In this document: positions 14,731-21,348 of the stretch, piece after piece
Layout of the letters: the number at the start of each line of letters is the position of its first letter
Numbering within the stretch: the stretch's first letter is position 1
Source: a virus
Virus record (IMG/VR): IMGVR_UViG_3300047323_000329
Location: 1 to 21,411 of that record
Direction: 5' to 3' (one strand)
Length of the DNA: 21,411 nt
Made by a program: the position numbers and the translations under genes
The notes under the pieces: generated by a model
Databases searched by the model: none
Told to the model about the DNA's origin: nothing
What the model saw: only the letters and a program-made list of their open reading frames with translations

Positions 14731-16839
14731 TTGGAACTCAAGAATTTCTTTCCCCAGGACGATCAAGGAAACGCTCTCGTTGGGGCGACTTGCTACCTGT
14801 ATTTGCGCGGTACCGAAAGCAAAGCCAACGGATTGCTCAAGTCCAATGGTGAGATCCTTTCGAACCCGTTCATAGCCGAAGAGAACCTGGTGCAATTTGC
14901 GGCACCCAATGGTTTGTATGACTTGCGGGTGATCAAGGACGCCCGGGATTACCGTATCCGCGTGCAGTTCAATGACGTGTCCGAATCTCTCCAAGCGGCT
15001 GAGTCCGCTGCGAATCGTGCCGAAGTGGCCCGGGATGCCACCCAACTGGTGGCCGGCGTCAAAAATGATATCGCGCACGGATTAGCGACGACGGTCAGTG
15101 GCCAAACCTTCACGGTCGCTTCTGCAGCGGGCAGCCAGTTTTTGATCGTGTACAAAAATGTCGCCGGCGAAGCCGTTGAGCAAAGTGGATACCCCAGCAC
15201 AAGCAGCCTGCAGGCCATTGCTCGCTCGACCTACCCGCTGGCATCCAAACGCTTCCATCGGAATGCTTTCCGGGCGCCGTGGGTACATATGATCCATGGC
15301 AAAAAAGTGCATGCCATTCGCCCCGATGGCGTTCACGAGATGAATGGCCTGACGTTGACGAAATCGGAGTCGTCGAGGCACACAGGGTTTTCGGGGTTGA
15401 CGCTCTTTTATGCACGCGATCCGGCCGGTACGCCGCACCAGGTGTTGTCGGCAGATCCTCAAGGACGTTTGACGTTCATTCCGTCGCCCAAGCTCAAAGC
15501 GCTCCTGGGAGTGGGAGCCAATCTGATCTATCCGATTTCGGATGTCCGCGGTGCCTATGCCGTCAGCAATGTTCGCAAGACCGACACGCACAACATTGCC
15601 GCAGTCCAGGACAGAGGCGGGCAGATCTACGATGCGCTGCAACGTCGAAATGGCATTCACGACACGTTGGTCGTCAGTCGTGCAGTTCCCATCGAGCTGA
15701 TGCCCGGGGCTGGTCAATCGAACCAGGGAGGCGCGGGCACTGGCGCTGCAGCGGGTGCAAAGCTCACCAGCGCGCAATGGCCCCATAGCGTTCTATCTCT
15801 GAACGGTCGTTTTCAGATGCAAGGAAGCAACGGGCTGGTCGATGGCGCCACGTTGAACGATCTGGTCCCACTGTACGACCCGGCGACGCCTTTGGGTCAG
15901 TACCCCATCACCATGCAAGCGTTTGCCTGGGCCAGACAGCAATGTCGCGAAGGTATCGCCCAGCCAGGCGTGATCGGTTACACGGCATGGCAGGGGGACA
16001 CGCCCGCCAGCGGTTTCCTGCCCGGGACCAACAACTGGACCAACTTGATGACGTTCACGGAGAAATCCGTGCTGTGTGCCGCCCTGTACCAACGGACTAC
16101 CGAGTGCCACTACATCACCCGCGTACAGGGTGAGGCCGGGGCGAACTGGGCAGCGGACTACGCCACTTGGGCAGACGCGGTTAAACCAGCAATAAAGGCA
16201 CGTACCGGTCAGTTGTTTGATCCGAAAATTGCCCTCTGGCAGATCGCGGGAGTCGCGCCGGATAACGGGGTGGCCAATCCGCAGCTGGATGCCGCGAACA
16301 ACCGCGCCGACACGGAGCTCGTTGGCACGTTGTATCCGTACCCCGTGAGCGATGTTCAGCATTTGACCGCTGAAGGCCGAATGATGATGGGCGACGTTTA
16401 CAGCGATTTTCGTTTGCAGCTCCAACGCGGAAGAACCTGGACACCGTTGCAAATGCAAAGCGTCACTCGGGTGGGCGCAGTGGTCACCATCACGCTGGCA
16501 TTGCCCCCGGGGACGTTCGAGGTGCTGAAGAAAACCGACTGGCCCCCTCAAGTTGCACAAGATGGGCTTGTATACCGAGACAGCAACGGTGACACCCCGA
16601 TCAGCAATATCGCCTACAGCGCGAACACCATCGTCCTGACCTTGGCCACTGTACCTACCGGAAACCTTGCGGCTGTCCGCTATGGCATGGACGCAGGTTC
16701 CGGTGTCGCTGGCTGGTATCAGCTGGGCGGCAACGTGTGCGCCGTATCGCGGACCCGCAGCGCCTATTACGAACAGGGCTTTAACGTCCCTGAATTTATT
16801 CGCCATTACCTGGCCCGTCATTCACGTCTCGTAGCGTAA
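14731..16839 (+). CDS. Tailspike with SGNH/SASA-type acetylesterase domain
   Basis: A 702-aa protein in the receptor-binding slot. Residues 1-110 form an N-terminal adaptor of the kind found on Pseudomonas tailspikes (MELKNFFPQDDQGNALVGATCYLYLRG...FAAPNGLYDLRVIKD), followed by an Ala-rich helical linker (SLQAAESAANRAEVARDATQLVAGV). From about residue 320 it carries a sialate O-acetylesterase-like (SASA) hydrolase: nucleophile block G-A-G-Q-S-N with Ser330, a Q466-G-E468 motif, and the D541-V-Q-H544 acid/base pair. The C-terminal 150 residues are beta-rich. Such spikes remove acetyl groups from, or otherwise modify, surface polysaccharide (inference for substrate). The start is TTG at 14731, two bases after the previous stop, with GGAG at 14721-14724. 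Confidence 0.86.
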   Translation: MELKNFFPQDDQGNALVGATCYLYLRGTESKANGLLKSNGEILSNPFIAEENLVQFAAPNGLYDLRVIKDARDYRIRVQFNDVSESLQAAESAANRAEVARDATQLVAGVKNDIAHGLATTVSGQTFTVASAAGSQFLIVYKNVAGEAVEQSGYPSTSSLQAIARSTYPLASKRFHRNAFRAPWVHMIHGKKVHAIRPDGVHEMNGLTLTKSESSRHTGFSGLTLFYARDPAGTPHQVLSADPQGRLTFIPSPKLKALLGVGANLIYPISDVRGAYAVSNVRKTDTHNIAAVQDRGGQIYDALQRRNGIHDTLVVSRAVPIELMPGAGQSNQGGAGTGAAAGAKLTSAQWPHSVLSLNGRFQMQGSNGLVDGATLNDLVPLYDPATPLGQYPITMQAFAWARQQCREGIAQPGVIGYTAWQGDTPASGFLPGTNNWTNLMTFTEKSVLCAALYQRTTECHYITRVQGEAGANWAADYATWADAVKPAIKARTGQLFDPKIALWQIAGVAPDNGVANPQLDAANNRADTELVGTLYPYPVSDVQHLTAEGRMMMGDVYSDFRLQLQRGRTWTPLQMQSVTRVGAVVTITLALPPGTFEVLKKTDWPPQVAQDGLVYRDSNGDTPISNIAYSANTIVLTLATVPTGNLAAVRYGMDAGSGVAGWYQLGGNVCAVSRTRSAYYEQGFNVPEFIRHYLARHSRLVA

Positions 16840-16851
16840 GGAGCAATCAAC

Positions 16852-17601
16852 ATGCCTGCAGGAATCGAACTCCCTTGGTCCATTGAACCCGCCGGTCAAG
16901 AACCCATGCTGGTGGAGCTTATTAAAGGTGCACCTGGTTTTGCCGGGTGGATCCAGGCGGACGCGGATTACGCGACGTTTGCCGGTGGCAAAGTCCTGTC
17001 ATTGGGCGGGCCAAGCGCCATGGCGGTCATGCAACCAGTAGCGGCCAATCAGGCTGCCCTGGTGGATAACGCGGTACCGGGTGGTTATTCCGCATTGGCC
17101 TTCACGCCGGCGGCGACGACACGTTATCCACTGTCCACCGGTGTGCTCGACACCACCAAGCCGTTCTCGCTCCTGGTGTTGATCAAGCCTGCTTTACCAG
17201 GGGGCTCTACGCAGATTTGTCTGGGACGTTTTGCCAGCTCAACTGTTCGAGCGGCATTGTCGACCCCTGCGAATGCGGTGGCGAAGATGAACTTCCTCTA
17301 TGGCGCAGCAACCATCGAGTTCCCGATTGCCTTTGGACAATGGAACGCGGTGTGGATCGTTTGGGACGGCGTAAAGCTCAAAGCCCGATCTAATGGCGTG
17401 CGTGCAGCAGACGTGACCGCAGCAGCGGACACGGCAACATCCCCATTCGTTATCGGTGGCCCGGCCAGTGGTGTGTTGTTCTGGGAAGGTCAGTTTGCCG
17501 AAATGATTGCGTTCAGTACCGATATGTTCGCCCAAGGCAATCAGGTAGGGTTTGATGATGTGAATACGTATTTGGCGAACGTGTACGGCCTTGCCGCTTA
17601 G
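16852..17601 (+). CDS. LamG/ConA-like lectin-fold tail-associated protein
   Basis: A 249-aa protein with the beta-sandwich pattern of concanavalin/LamG domains: FSLLVLIKPALPGGSTQICLGRF (strand pair and turn), WNAVWIVWDGVKLKARSNGVRAADV ('w....W.dG..l....nG') and PFVIGGPASGVLFWEGQFAEMIAFS ('iGg.....f.G.iae...y'). These domains bind carbohydrates or support trimer contacts in phage spikes. An excellent TAAGGAG (16837-16843) overlaps the preceding stop and precedes the ATG. It is the last gene of the late operon and probably partners with the tailspike (inference). No signal peptide or enzyme motif is seen. Confidence 0.68.
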   Translation: MPAGIELPWSIEPAGQEPMLVELIKGAPGFAGWIQADADYATFAGGKVLSLGGPSAMAVMQPVAANQAALVDNAVPGGYSALAFTPAATTRYPLSTGVLDTTKPFSLLVLIKPALPGGSTQICLGRFASSTVRAALSTPANAVAKMNFLYGAATIEFPIAFGQWNAVWIVWDGVKLKARSNGVRAADVTAAADTATSPFVIGGPASGVLFWEGQFAEMIAFSTDMFAQGNQVGFDDVNTYLANVYGLAA

Positions 17602-17608
17602 CGATCGC

Positions 17609-17637
17609 TTGTATGACGTTAGCTGGGAGTTTATAAC
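17609..17637 (+). promoter_or_regulatory. Predicted sigma70 promoter of the moron gene
   Basis: TTGTAT at 17609-17614 and TATAAC at 17632-17637 are separated by 17 bases, the ideal spacing (-10 box 5 of 6 matches, -35 box 3 of 6). They lie in the 90-bp gap before the AT-rich gene at 17692 and point towards it. With the terminator after that gene, this gives the promoter-gene-terminator unit typical of phage morons. Predicted from sequence only. Confidence 0.5.
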
Positions 17638-17691
17638 TCTGCAGAGAATATGCGCAGCACGCCCATATCAAGTATGAAAGGGTAGTCGGAT

Positions 17692-19014
17692 ATGAAGTTT
17701 GATAGTGCGGATCTAGGGAGGCTGATTGATAGAACACTTGCTATAGAATGTTTTGAAATCACTCTAACCCAGAATACTGATCAAGCCCCTTTTGTTTTTA
17801 GTGGGCCAGGTTGTATTACTCTGCAATCTGATGGGCGTCTTGCTCTAAAAATGTATGATGCTGCGAAGAAAAGCAGTATAGGGGATATTGCGCGATTTTT
17901 CTTTCATCAAACAATCGGACTGGTGCCAGAATCTGAGTATTATTCACTTTGCGCAAAGGATGCTCATGGAAATTTGTGGATCTCATCAAATATCTATATA
18001 AGGGACGGATTGTCTCTGACCCCCAATGGGACAATAATTGAACTGGATGTTCCCAATATATGGGCGACTAAATCCACGCGACCTAGGACAGATTTGATAG
18101 GGCAGTCGATTGCAGAAGTGATAGTCTTAGGGAAATTTAGATTGCCCTATAATAAGTTTGAAGATCAAGCAGACGGTTCTTCATCAGTGACAGCGATCGA
18201 ATTCGATGCTGCGAATCTCGAATTAAAAATAGCTCAAAAGCCTGAGCATCTAGCAATAAATATTGTTAGCAAAACAGGTGTTGTAGAACAGAACTGTGTA
18301 GTTAAAGTATCTGAGGCGCTTGGAATTGCCATTGGTACGGAAACGGCTCCGTCTTATTACCGTATCTACACTGAAGGCAGGATAGATTCATTTATAAGCG
18401 GAAGAAAAGATGTAAAGGGCTTGGGTGTTATGGAACCCTTGGTAGATGTATTTTCCTACAAGTCTGAAAAATTCGTTGCGTTTATGGGTTTTTATATTGC
18501 CAATAGAAAAAAAGAGCATGATCATTTAATTAGCTATTGGAATCGGCTGTATTACGTGTCCGACATTATTACAGATGTCGCCGCGCTTGTGCTGACAGTT
18601 AATATTGAAGGTATGGTTAAAAACTATTTTTCGAAGGGGAGAGTTCCTTCGCGCTCTATTCTAGATGAAATCGAAGCTAGTGCTAAATTGATTAAAAATG
18701 CTAAATTGCCAGACTATACAAATTCTCGAATTTCAAGTTGTCTTGGGAATTTAAAGAAGCTTACTGTGACTAATATTCTTAAAGAGCTAGTTGTCGAAGG
18801 TGTCGTTGAAACTGGGCATGTGTCGAGTTGGATTTCGCTTAGGAACTTGCTGGCGCATGCGGACAATGTTTCAGGGGAGCACGAAGCATTTGGCGTATTT
18901 GTAGAGAATATTTATAACTGCCTTAGGCTATTTTATCGACTTATTGGATTGAGCGTTGGGTATGACGAAAGATACGTCGAACAGTTAATTAGCGAACTGG
19001 AGTCGAAAGGCTAG
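17692..19014 (+). CDS. Probable HEPN-domain defence protein (ApeA/Abi-like moron)
   Basis: A 440-aa protein. No named family is certain, but two parts are visible. Residues 1-250 are beta-rich and soluble (FVFSGPGCITLQSDGRLALKMYD, then repeated strand-turn patterns), reminiscent of the N-terminal domain of ApeA proteins. The last 160 residues are helical and contain R384-N385-L-L-A-H389, the R-(N/D/H)-x3-H motif of HEPN RNases. The sequence around it, WISLRNLLAHADN, is typical of the motif helix, followed by a final helix (VFVENIYNCLRLFYRLIGL). HEPN proteins cut RNA, and ApeA is a known anti-phage abortive-infection protein. The gene is much more AT-rich than the tail genes, has its own promoter and terminator, and AGGG upstream. 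It is probably an accessory gene active in the lysogen. Substrate and trigger are unknown. Confidence 0.7.
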   Translation: MKFDSADLGRLIDRTLAIECFEITLTQNTDQAPFVFSGPGCITLQSDGRLALKMYDAAKKSSIGDIARFFFHQTIGLVPESEYYSLCAKDAHGNLWISSNIYIRDGLSLTPNGTIIELDVPNIWATKSTRPRTDLIGQSIAEVIVLGKFRLPYNKFEDQADGSSSVTAIEFDAANLELKIAQKPEHLAINIVSKTGVVEQNCVVKVSEALGIAIGTETAPSYYRIYTEGRIDSFISGRKDVKGLGVMEPLVDVFSYKSEKFVAFMGFYIANRKKEHDHLISYWNRLYYVSDIITDVAALVLTVNIEGMVKNYFSKGRVPSRSILDEIEASAKLIKNAKLPDYTNSRISSCLGNLKKLTVTNILKELVVEGVVETGHVSSWISLRNLLAHADNVSGEHEAFGVFVENIYNCLRLFYRLIGLSVGYDERYVEQLISELESKG

Positions 19015-19034
19015 CCAAAGTCTAATCCTGCATA

Positions 19035-19059
19035 AAAACCCGCCCATGGCGGGTTTTTT
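19035..19059 (+). terminator. Intrinsic terminator of the moron gene
   Basis: CCCGCC (19039-19044) and GGCGGG (19048-19053) form a perfect 6-bp GC stem with the loop CAT, flanked by A-run and T-run (TTTTTT at 19054-19059). A/T pairing extends the stem to at least 8 bp. It lies 25 bases after the HEPN gene stop and, since the A-run gives a reverse T-run, could also work on the other strand. Confidence 0.92.
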
Positions 19060-19139
19060 GATGAGGGCGGCTAAGATATGCAGCGGACCATTGTGAATGT
19101 CGTGGACCGAAGCCCGGGCTGACCCTAAGGAAACCAGGT

Positions 19140-19208
19140 AGACGCTGCTCCCAGGTACGTACAACTCTGCTGCTGACGAGTTGTGTTTACCCGAACAGCA
19201 TCGCGTCT
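19140..19208. other. Nested inverted repeats, possible structured RNA or protein site
   Basis: Outer arms AGACGC (19140-19145) and GCGTCT (19203-19208) are complementary, with TGCT/AGCA continuing inside. An inner perfect 7-bp repeat ACAACTC (19161-19167) and GAGTTGT (19178-19184) encloses a 10-base loop. Together they could fold a branched 69-nt structure. On the reverse strand a GGAGG followed by GTG lies just upstream (about 19216-19230) and would open only a 5-codon frame. Function unknown. Confidence 0.4.
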
Positions 19209-19746
19209 AACGTCGAAAACACACAAAAATTCCTCCGAAACAAAAACGATCAAGAAAACGCACTTATCCCCCTCCCGCCGACGGGCTTTGTGTCCTTTTT
19301 TTGTGCAATTCCGGATGTAGTGCAAACGAACCTGCAGCCCAGGCGGGCCGTGGGGCTCTGCAGGGGATCGGCCATTTCACAAAGTGCAAAGTTTTGAAAG
19401 GAAATGCAGCGGGGTTGCATAGCGGTGCATGGGGCTGTCACGGAGGGGGTATCGCTGGAGTGCTCGGTTTCATTGGACGAAAACTTTGAAAACGTAGGTT
19501 TCGGTGCGTTTTCAAAAACGCGCACGATCTTTTTTGGCCGGAGATTGGCTGTGTGCGGGGAGAGGCTGAATTCCCTGCAAGCCACGAATGGCGGGGGGTG
19601 TGGTGTGTTTGATGAATTTCACAGATTTGAAGACGATCGACGACCAGGTTCGTCTTTCTGTAACCGATCCAGGCTTCGTGAAAAAACGTCGTTTTTGAGA
19701 TTGATTCTTAAGGGGAGGGTGGTCGTTTCAAAAAGAGCGATATCAG

Positions 19747-20061
19747 CTATACGGGGGTGGCAATAGGTCTGGAGGCCCCGGTTTTAATGGGCTTCCGGTA
19801 TTAAAAGGGAAGGTAATATGAAGCGATATGAAAAGTAATATTTCCGGCAAACCCCCGGATTCATTGGGTTTTAAGGAATAGAAATATAGCTTTTAAGAAA
19901 GGTAATAATATCGCCTTCCTATCGCTCAAATATCGCCTTTTCCACAAATCGCAGAAAGCCTTGATCTACAAGGGCTGTAGCTGTTTTTCGGATGGGATAT
20001 TACTAATATTACTTTTTTTTCGGACCCCCACGGATTTTAGGATTGGCACCTATACGGGGGT
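19747..20061. repeat. Short direct repeats in the AT-rich att-side region
   Basis: CTATACGGGGGT occurs exactly at 19747-19758 and 20050-20061. AATATCGCCTT occurs exactly at 19907-19917 and 19929-19939 (22-bp period). TAATAT or ATATTA motifs recur at about 19814, 19836, 19905 and 19997-20012. Such clusters next to an attachment core could be integrase arm, excisionase or IHF sites, but the window gives no direct proof. Confidence 0.45.
19771..19796. repeat. 8-bp inverted repeat (hairpin)
   Basis: GGAGGCCC (19771-19778) pairs with GGGCTTCC (19789-19796) with one G-T wobble and a 10-base AT-rich loop. It has no T-run directly after it on the forward strand, so a terminator role is doubtful. It follows the CTATACGGGGGT repeat copy at 19747-19758. 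Confidence 0.45.
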
Positions 20062-20102
20062 TGGGCTCAGGTTGTGCGGCTGTTTGCGTCTACTCTTATC
20101 AA

Positions 20103-20124
20103 ACGGTCCCCAATACGGCCCCCA
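20103..20124 (+). repeat. Putative integrase arm-type direct repeats, copy 1
   Basis: ACGGTCCCCA (20103-20112) and ACGGCCCCCA (20115-20124) repeat with a 12-bp period, about 34 bases before the att-type duplication. The same pair, ACGGACCCCA and ACGGCCCCCA, recurs at 21238-21259 at the same distance from the other tRNA-Gly copy. A variant, CGGACCCCCA, is at 20021-20030. The layout fits tyrosine recombinase arm sites. Confidence 0.5.
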
Positions 20125-20157
20125 GAGGGATGCGGTAAGGGATGAACAGAGCTGCAG

Positions 20158-20213
20158 GCCTTGAAAATAGTGGATCGGGTGAAGGGAATCGAACCCTCGT
20201 TATCAGCTTGGGA
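20158..20213 (-). repeat. Attachment site: duplicated 3' half of tRNA-Gly (prophage right end)
   Basis: These 56 bases match 21293-21348 with a single mismatch (20175 against 21310), and 20176-20213 are a 38-bp perfect match. The part from 20171 to 20213 equals the tRNA-Gly(CCC) from the anticodon loop to the CCA end. The 5' half of the tRNA is absent, so this copy is not a gene. A truncated 3' tRNA copy downstream of the intact gene is the standard mark of tyrosine-integrase insertion into a tRNA. It defines the right limit of the prophage. The left att copy is outside the window. Confidence 0.82.
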
Positions 20214-20221
20214 GCTACTGT

Positions 20222-21046
20222 TTAGGGTCTTGGCCGTTGCACGTGTTTCGCCACGAAATCCCCAGCCCCGAGGCAACAAGCGACAACTGCGGCAGAGATC
20301 CAGGCTTTATAACCGCCAAGCCCGTCGTCCATTAACTGGAGATCTTCGATGACGCTGGTCAGAGAAAGCACGCCCCCTACTCCGCAACCAATTGCCGACG
20401 CAACTAAGAATCGATAATCGAGGCTTTGCTCACGTCGTCTAGGAAGGATCCAAACGTAAGAAAAGTACGTAGTGAGCGCGATAATACACAGGACCAAATT
20501 CATGCCAAGTCGCCACGGCTTGCGATGGTTGACGAATGAGTCTTCGATAACTATTTGGCGAATGCCTGCAATTCTGGCTTTGACGCTTATCTCCGGGTCA
20601 CTTCCAGACGTGATCGTTGAAAAGACAATCTTGTCTCCCGGATTTATGAGGAAAGGGGCAATAGACACGTGCTTAGCGTTGGACGAGACCACCGCGGGGA
20701 TATCCCTAGGGTCGGTAAAATCCACTCGTGCGGTCACAAACTCAAGACCGTTTCCACCAGAGAATTCGATTGGCCCCTCGAAATCAGAACTCAAAATCGG
20801 TTTTGTACCGGAGTTCGTCACCTCAACAGTGGTGAAATGCGGGTTGGCCAGCTGAGTGCCATTTACGGTCATTTGTATTTTGTAGATTTCGGAACTTGGA
20901 AGGGGCTGCAGCGATGACGTGGCTATCAGCCTAACCGAGAGGTCGTGCGCCTTGAGTTCGGACTGCCATTGGTAGGCCGGGAGCGCTACGGCAGCGACTG
21001 CCAGGATAGTACCGAGGAGGTATTTCCAATCGAAAGTCCGTTTCAT
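20222..21046 (-). CDS. Membrane protein of unknown function (cargo between att copies)
   Basis: A 274-aa protein, not recognised. One N-terminal membrane segment (about residues 9-26, YLLGTILAVAAVALPAY) is followed by a beta-rich domain of about 150 residues (YKIQMTVNGTQLANPHFTTVEVTNSGTKPI...), probably periplasmic. Three more hydrophobic helices follow near the C-terminus (about 180-201, 213-231 and 248-265) and then a basic tail. The middle domain has the feel of an Ig-like/beta-sandwich fold (VEVTNSGTKPILSSDF). Composition is more moderate than that of the tail genes. The stop lies 8 bases from the att duplication and the gene fills most of the 1.1-kb segment between the two tRNA-Gly copies, so it is the only cargo gene there. 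AGGG precedes the ATG. A membrane-linked defence or exclusion role is possible but unsupported. Confidence 0.68.
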   Translation of the reverse strand: MKRTFDWKYLLGTILAVAAVALPAYQWQSELKAHDLSVRLIATSSLQPLPSSEIYKIQMTVNGTQLANPHFTTVEVTNSGTKPILSSDFEGPIEFSGGNGLEFVTARVDFTDPRDIPAVVSSNAKHVSIAPFLINPGDKIVFSTITSGSDPEISVKARIAGIRQIVIEDSFVNHRKPWRLGMNLVLCIIALTTYFSYVWILPRRREQSLDYRFLVASAIGCGVGGVLSLTSVIEDLQLMDDGLGGYKAWISAAVVACCLGAGDFVAKHVQRPRP

Positions 21047-21120
21047 TTACTACCCTGGCGGCGAGCGCTTTTCTGGCATTCCCAAAATGCACTTTTACGT
21101 ACGTTGTTACGTCGACGACA

Positions 21121-21152
21121 AAAAACAAAGGCCTGCATCGCTGCAAGCCTTT
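21121..21152 (-). terminator. Intrinsic terminator downstream of the tRNA-Thr fragment
   Basis: Read on the minus strand, AAAGGC-T-TGCA pairs with TGCA-G-GCCTTT around a 4-base loop (21127-21152), followed by TGTTTTTT. It lies nine bases after the CCA of the broken tRNA-Thr, the usual spacing for a tRNA terminator. It was probably inherited together with that tRNA's 3' half. Confidence 0.72.
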
Positions 21153-21160
21153 GATTTATA

Positions 21161-21210
21161 TGGTGCCAGCACCAGGAATCGAACCTGGGACCTACTGACT
21201 ACACGTCAGG
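21161..21210 (-). pseudogene. Broken tRNA-Thr: 3' half only
   Basis: On the minus strand this reads as anticodon arm, variable loop, T-arm (CCAGGTTCGATTCCTGG) and acceptor 3' strand ending TGCTGGCACCA. The matching 5' acceptor strand (GCCAGCA) and the D-arm are absent upstream, where unrelated att-side sequence begins. The anticodon loop reads CGTGTAG, suggesting a TGT (Thr) anticodon but with G instead of the invariant T33. It therefore looks like a decayed or recombinant remnant. Identity as Thr is by resemblance of CAGTAGGTCCC and the acceptor end to tRNA-Thr(TGT). Confidence 0.66.
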
Positions 21211-21237
21211 GGCTTGCCTGGACATCAAAACGTTCAA

Positions 21238-21259
21238 ACGGACCCCAAAACGGCCCCCA
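21238..21259 (+). repeat. Putative integrase arm-type direct repeats, copy 2
   Basis: ACGGACCCCA (21238-21247) and ACGGCCCCCA (21250-21259), 12-bp period, lie exactly 1135 bases after the pair at 20103-20124. They are 34 bases before the repeated stretch that leads into the intact tRNA-Gly. Between them and the tRNA the two copies diverge, so the arm sites are conserved beyond random drift. Confidence 0.5.
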
Positions 21260-21292
21260 ACTGATTGCAGAAATGTTCATGCACCGCTGGAA

Positions 21293-21348
21293 GCCTTGAA
21301 AATAGTGGAGCGGGTGAAGGGAATCGAACCCTCGTTATCAGCTTGGGA
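21293..21348 (-). repeat. Attachment core copy at the intact tRNA-Gly
   Basis: Partner of the duplication at 20158-20213 (55 of 56 positions identical). It covers the anticodon loop to CCA end of the tRNA-Gly gene plus 13 bases downstream (GCCTTGAAAATAG). The identity outside the tRNA must come from related mobile-element ends, since the chromosome alone would not supply it twice. Confidence 0.8.

Larger units (their letters stand above)
19060..20157. other. Noncoding attachment-side region, repeats but no convincing gene
   Basis: About 1.1 kb between the moron terminator and the tRNA-Gly fragment. Open frames up to 120 codons exist on both strands but lack good starts, family resemblance or neighbour logic, so none is annotated. 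What can be seen: a nested inverted-repeat structure at 19140-19208; a hairpin CGTTTT-CA-AAAACG near 19510; AAAAACG-T-CGTTTTT near 19685; an 8-bp stem GGAGGCCC/GGGCTTCC at 19771-19796; an AT-rich stretch (19800-20020) with short direct repeats; and ACGG-CCCC repeats near the att core. Composition and the density of small repeats suggest integration/excision or regulatory sites. Confidence 0.55.

Noticed and set aside
96-17601. R-type tailocin (headless tail) cluster
   Set aside because: A head completion gene is present and the locus has phage att sites in a tRNA, both of which point to a prophage. Capsid genes are outside the window, so this is not proved.
19250-19766. Open frames of 111 and 120 codons on both strands
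   Set aside because: No good start sites, Cys/Arg-rich odd composition, mutually overlapping, and no family resemblance.
19060-20157. CRISPR array or true iteron origin
   Set aside because: The repeats are too short, too few and irregularly spaced, with no replication or cas gene nearby.
20171-20213. Second tRNA-Gly gene
   Set aside because: It stops at the anticodon loop and has a mismatch in the acceptor arm, so it is an att remnant.
21161-21236. Complete tRNA-Thr
   Set aside because: There is no complementary 5' acceptor strand and no D-arm, so only the 3' half is present.
21087-21299. 70-codon frame ending near the att copy (contains NGPQNGPQ)
   Set aside because: The repeated residues are just the translation of the ACGG-CCCC arm repeats, and the frame overlaps the tRNA fragment and terminator.
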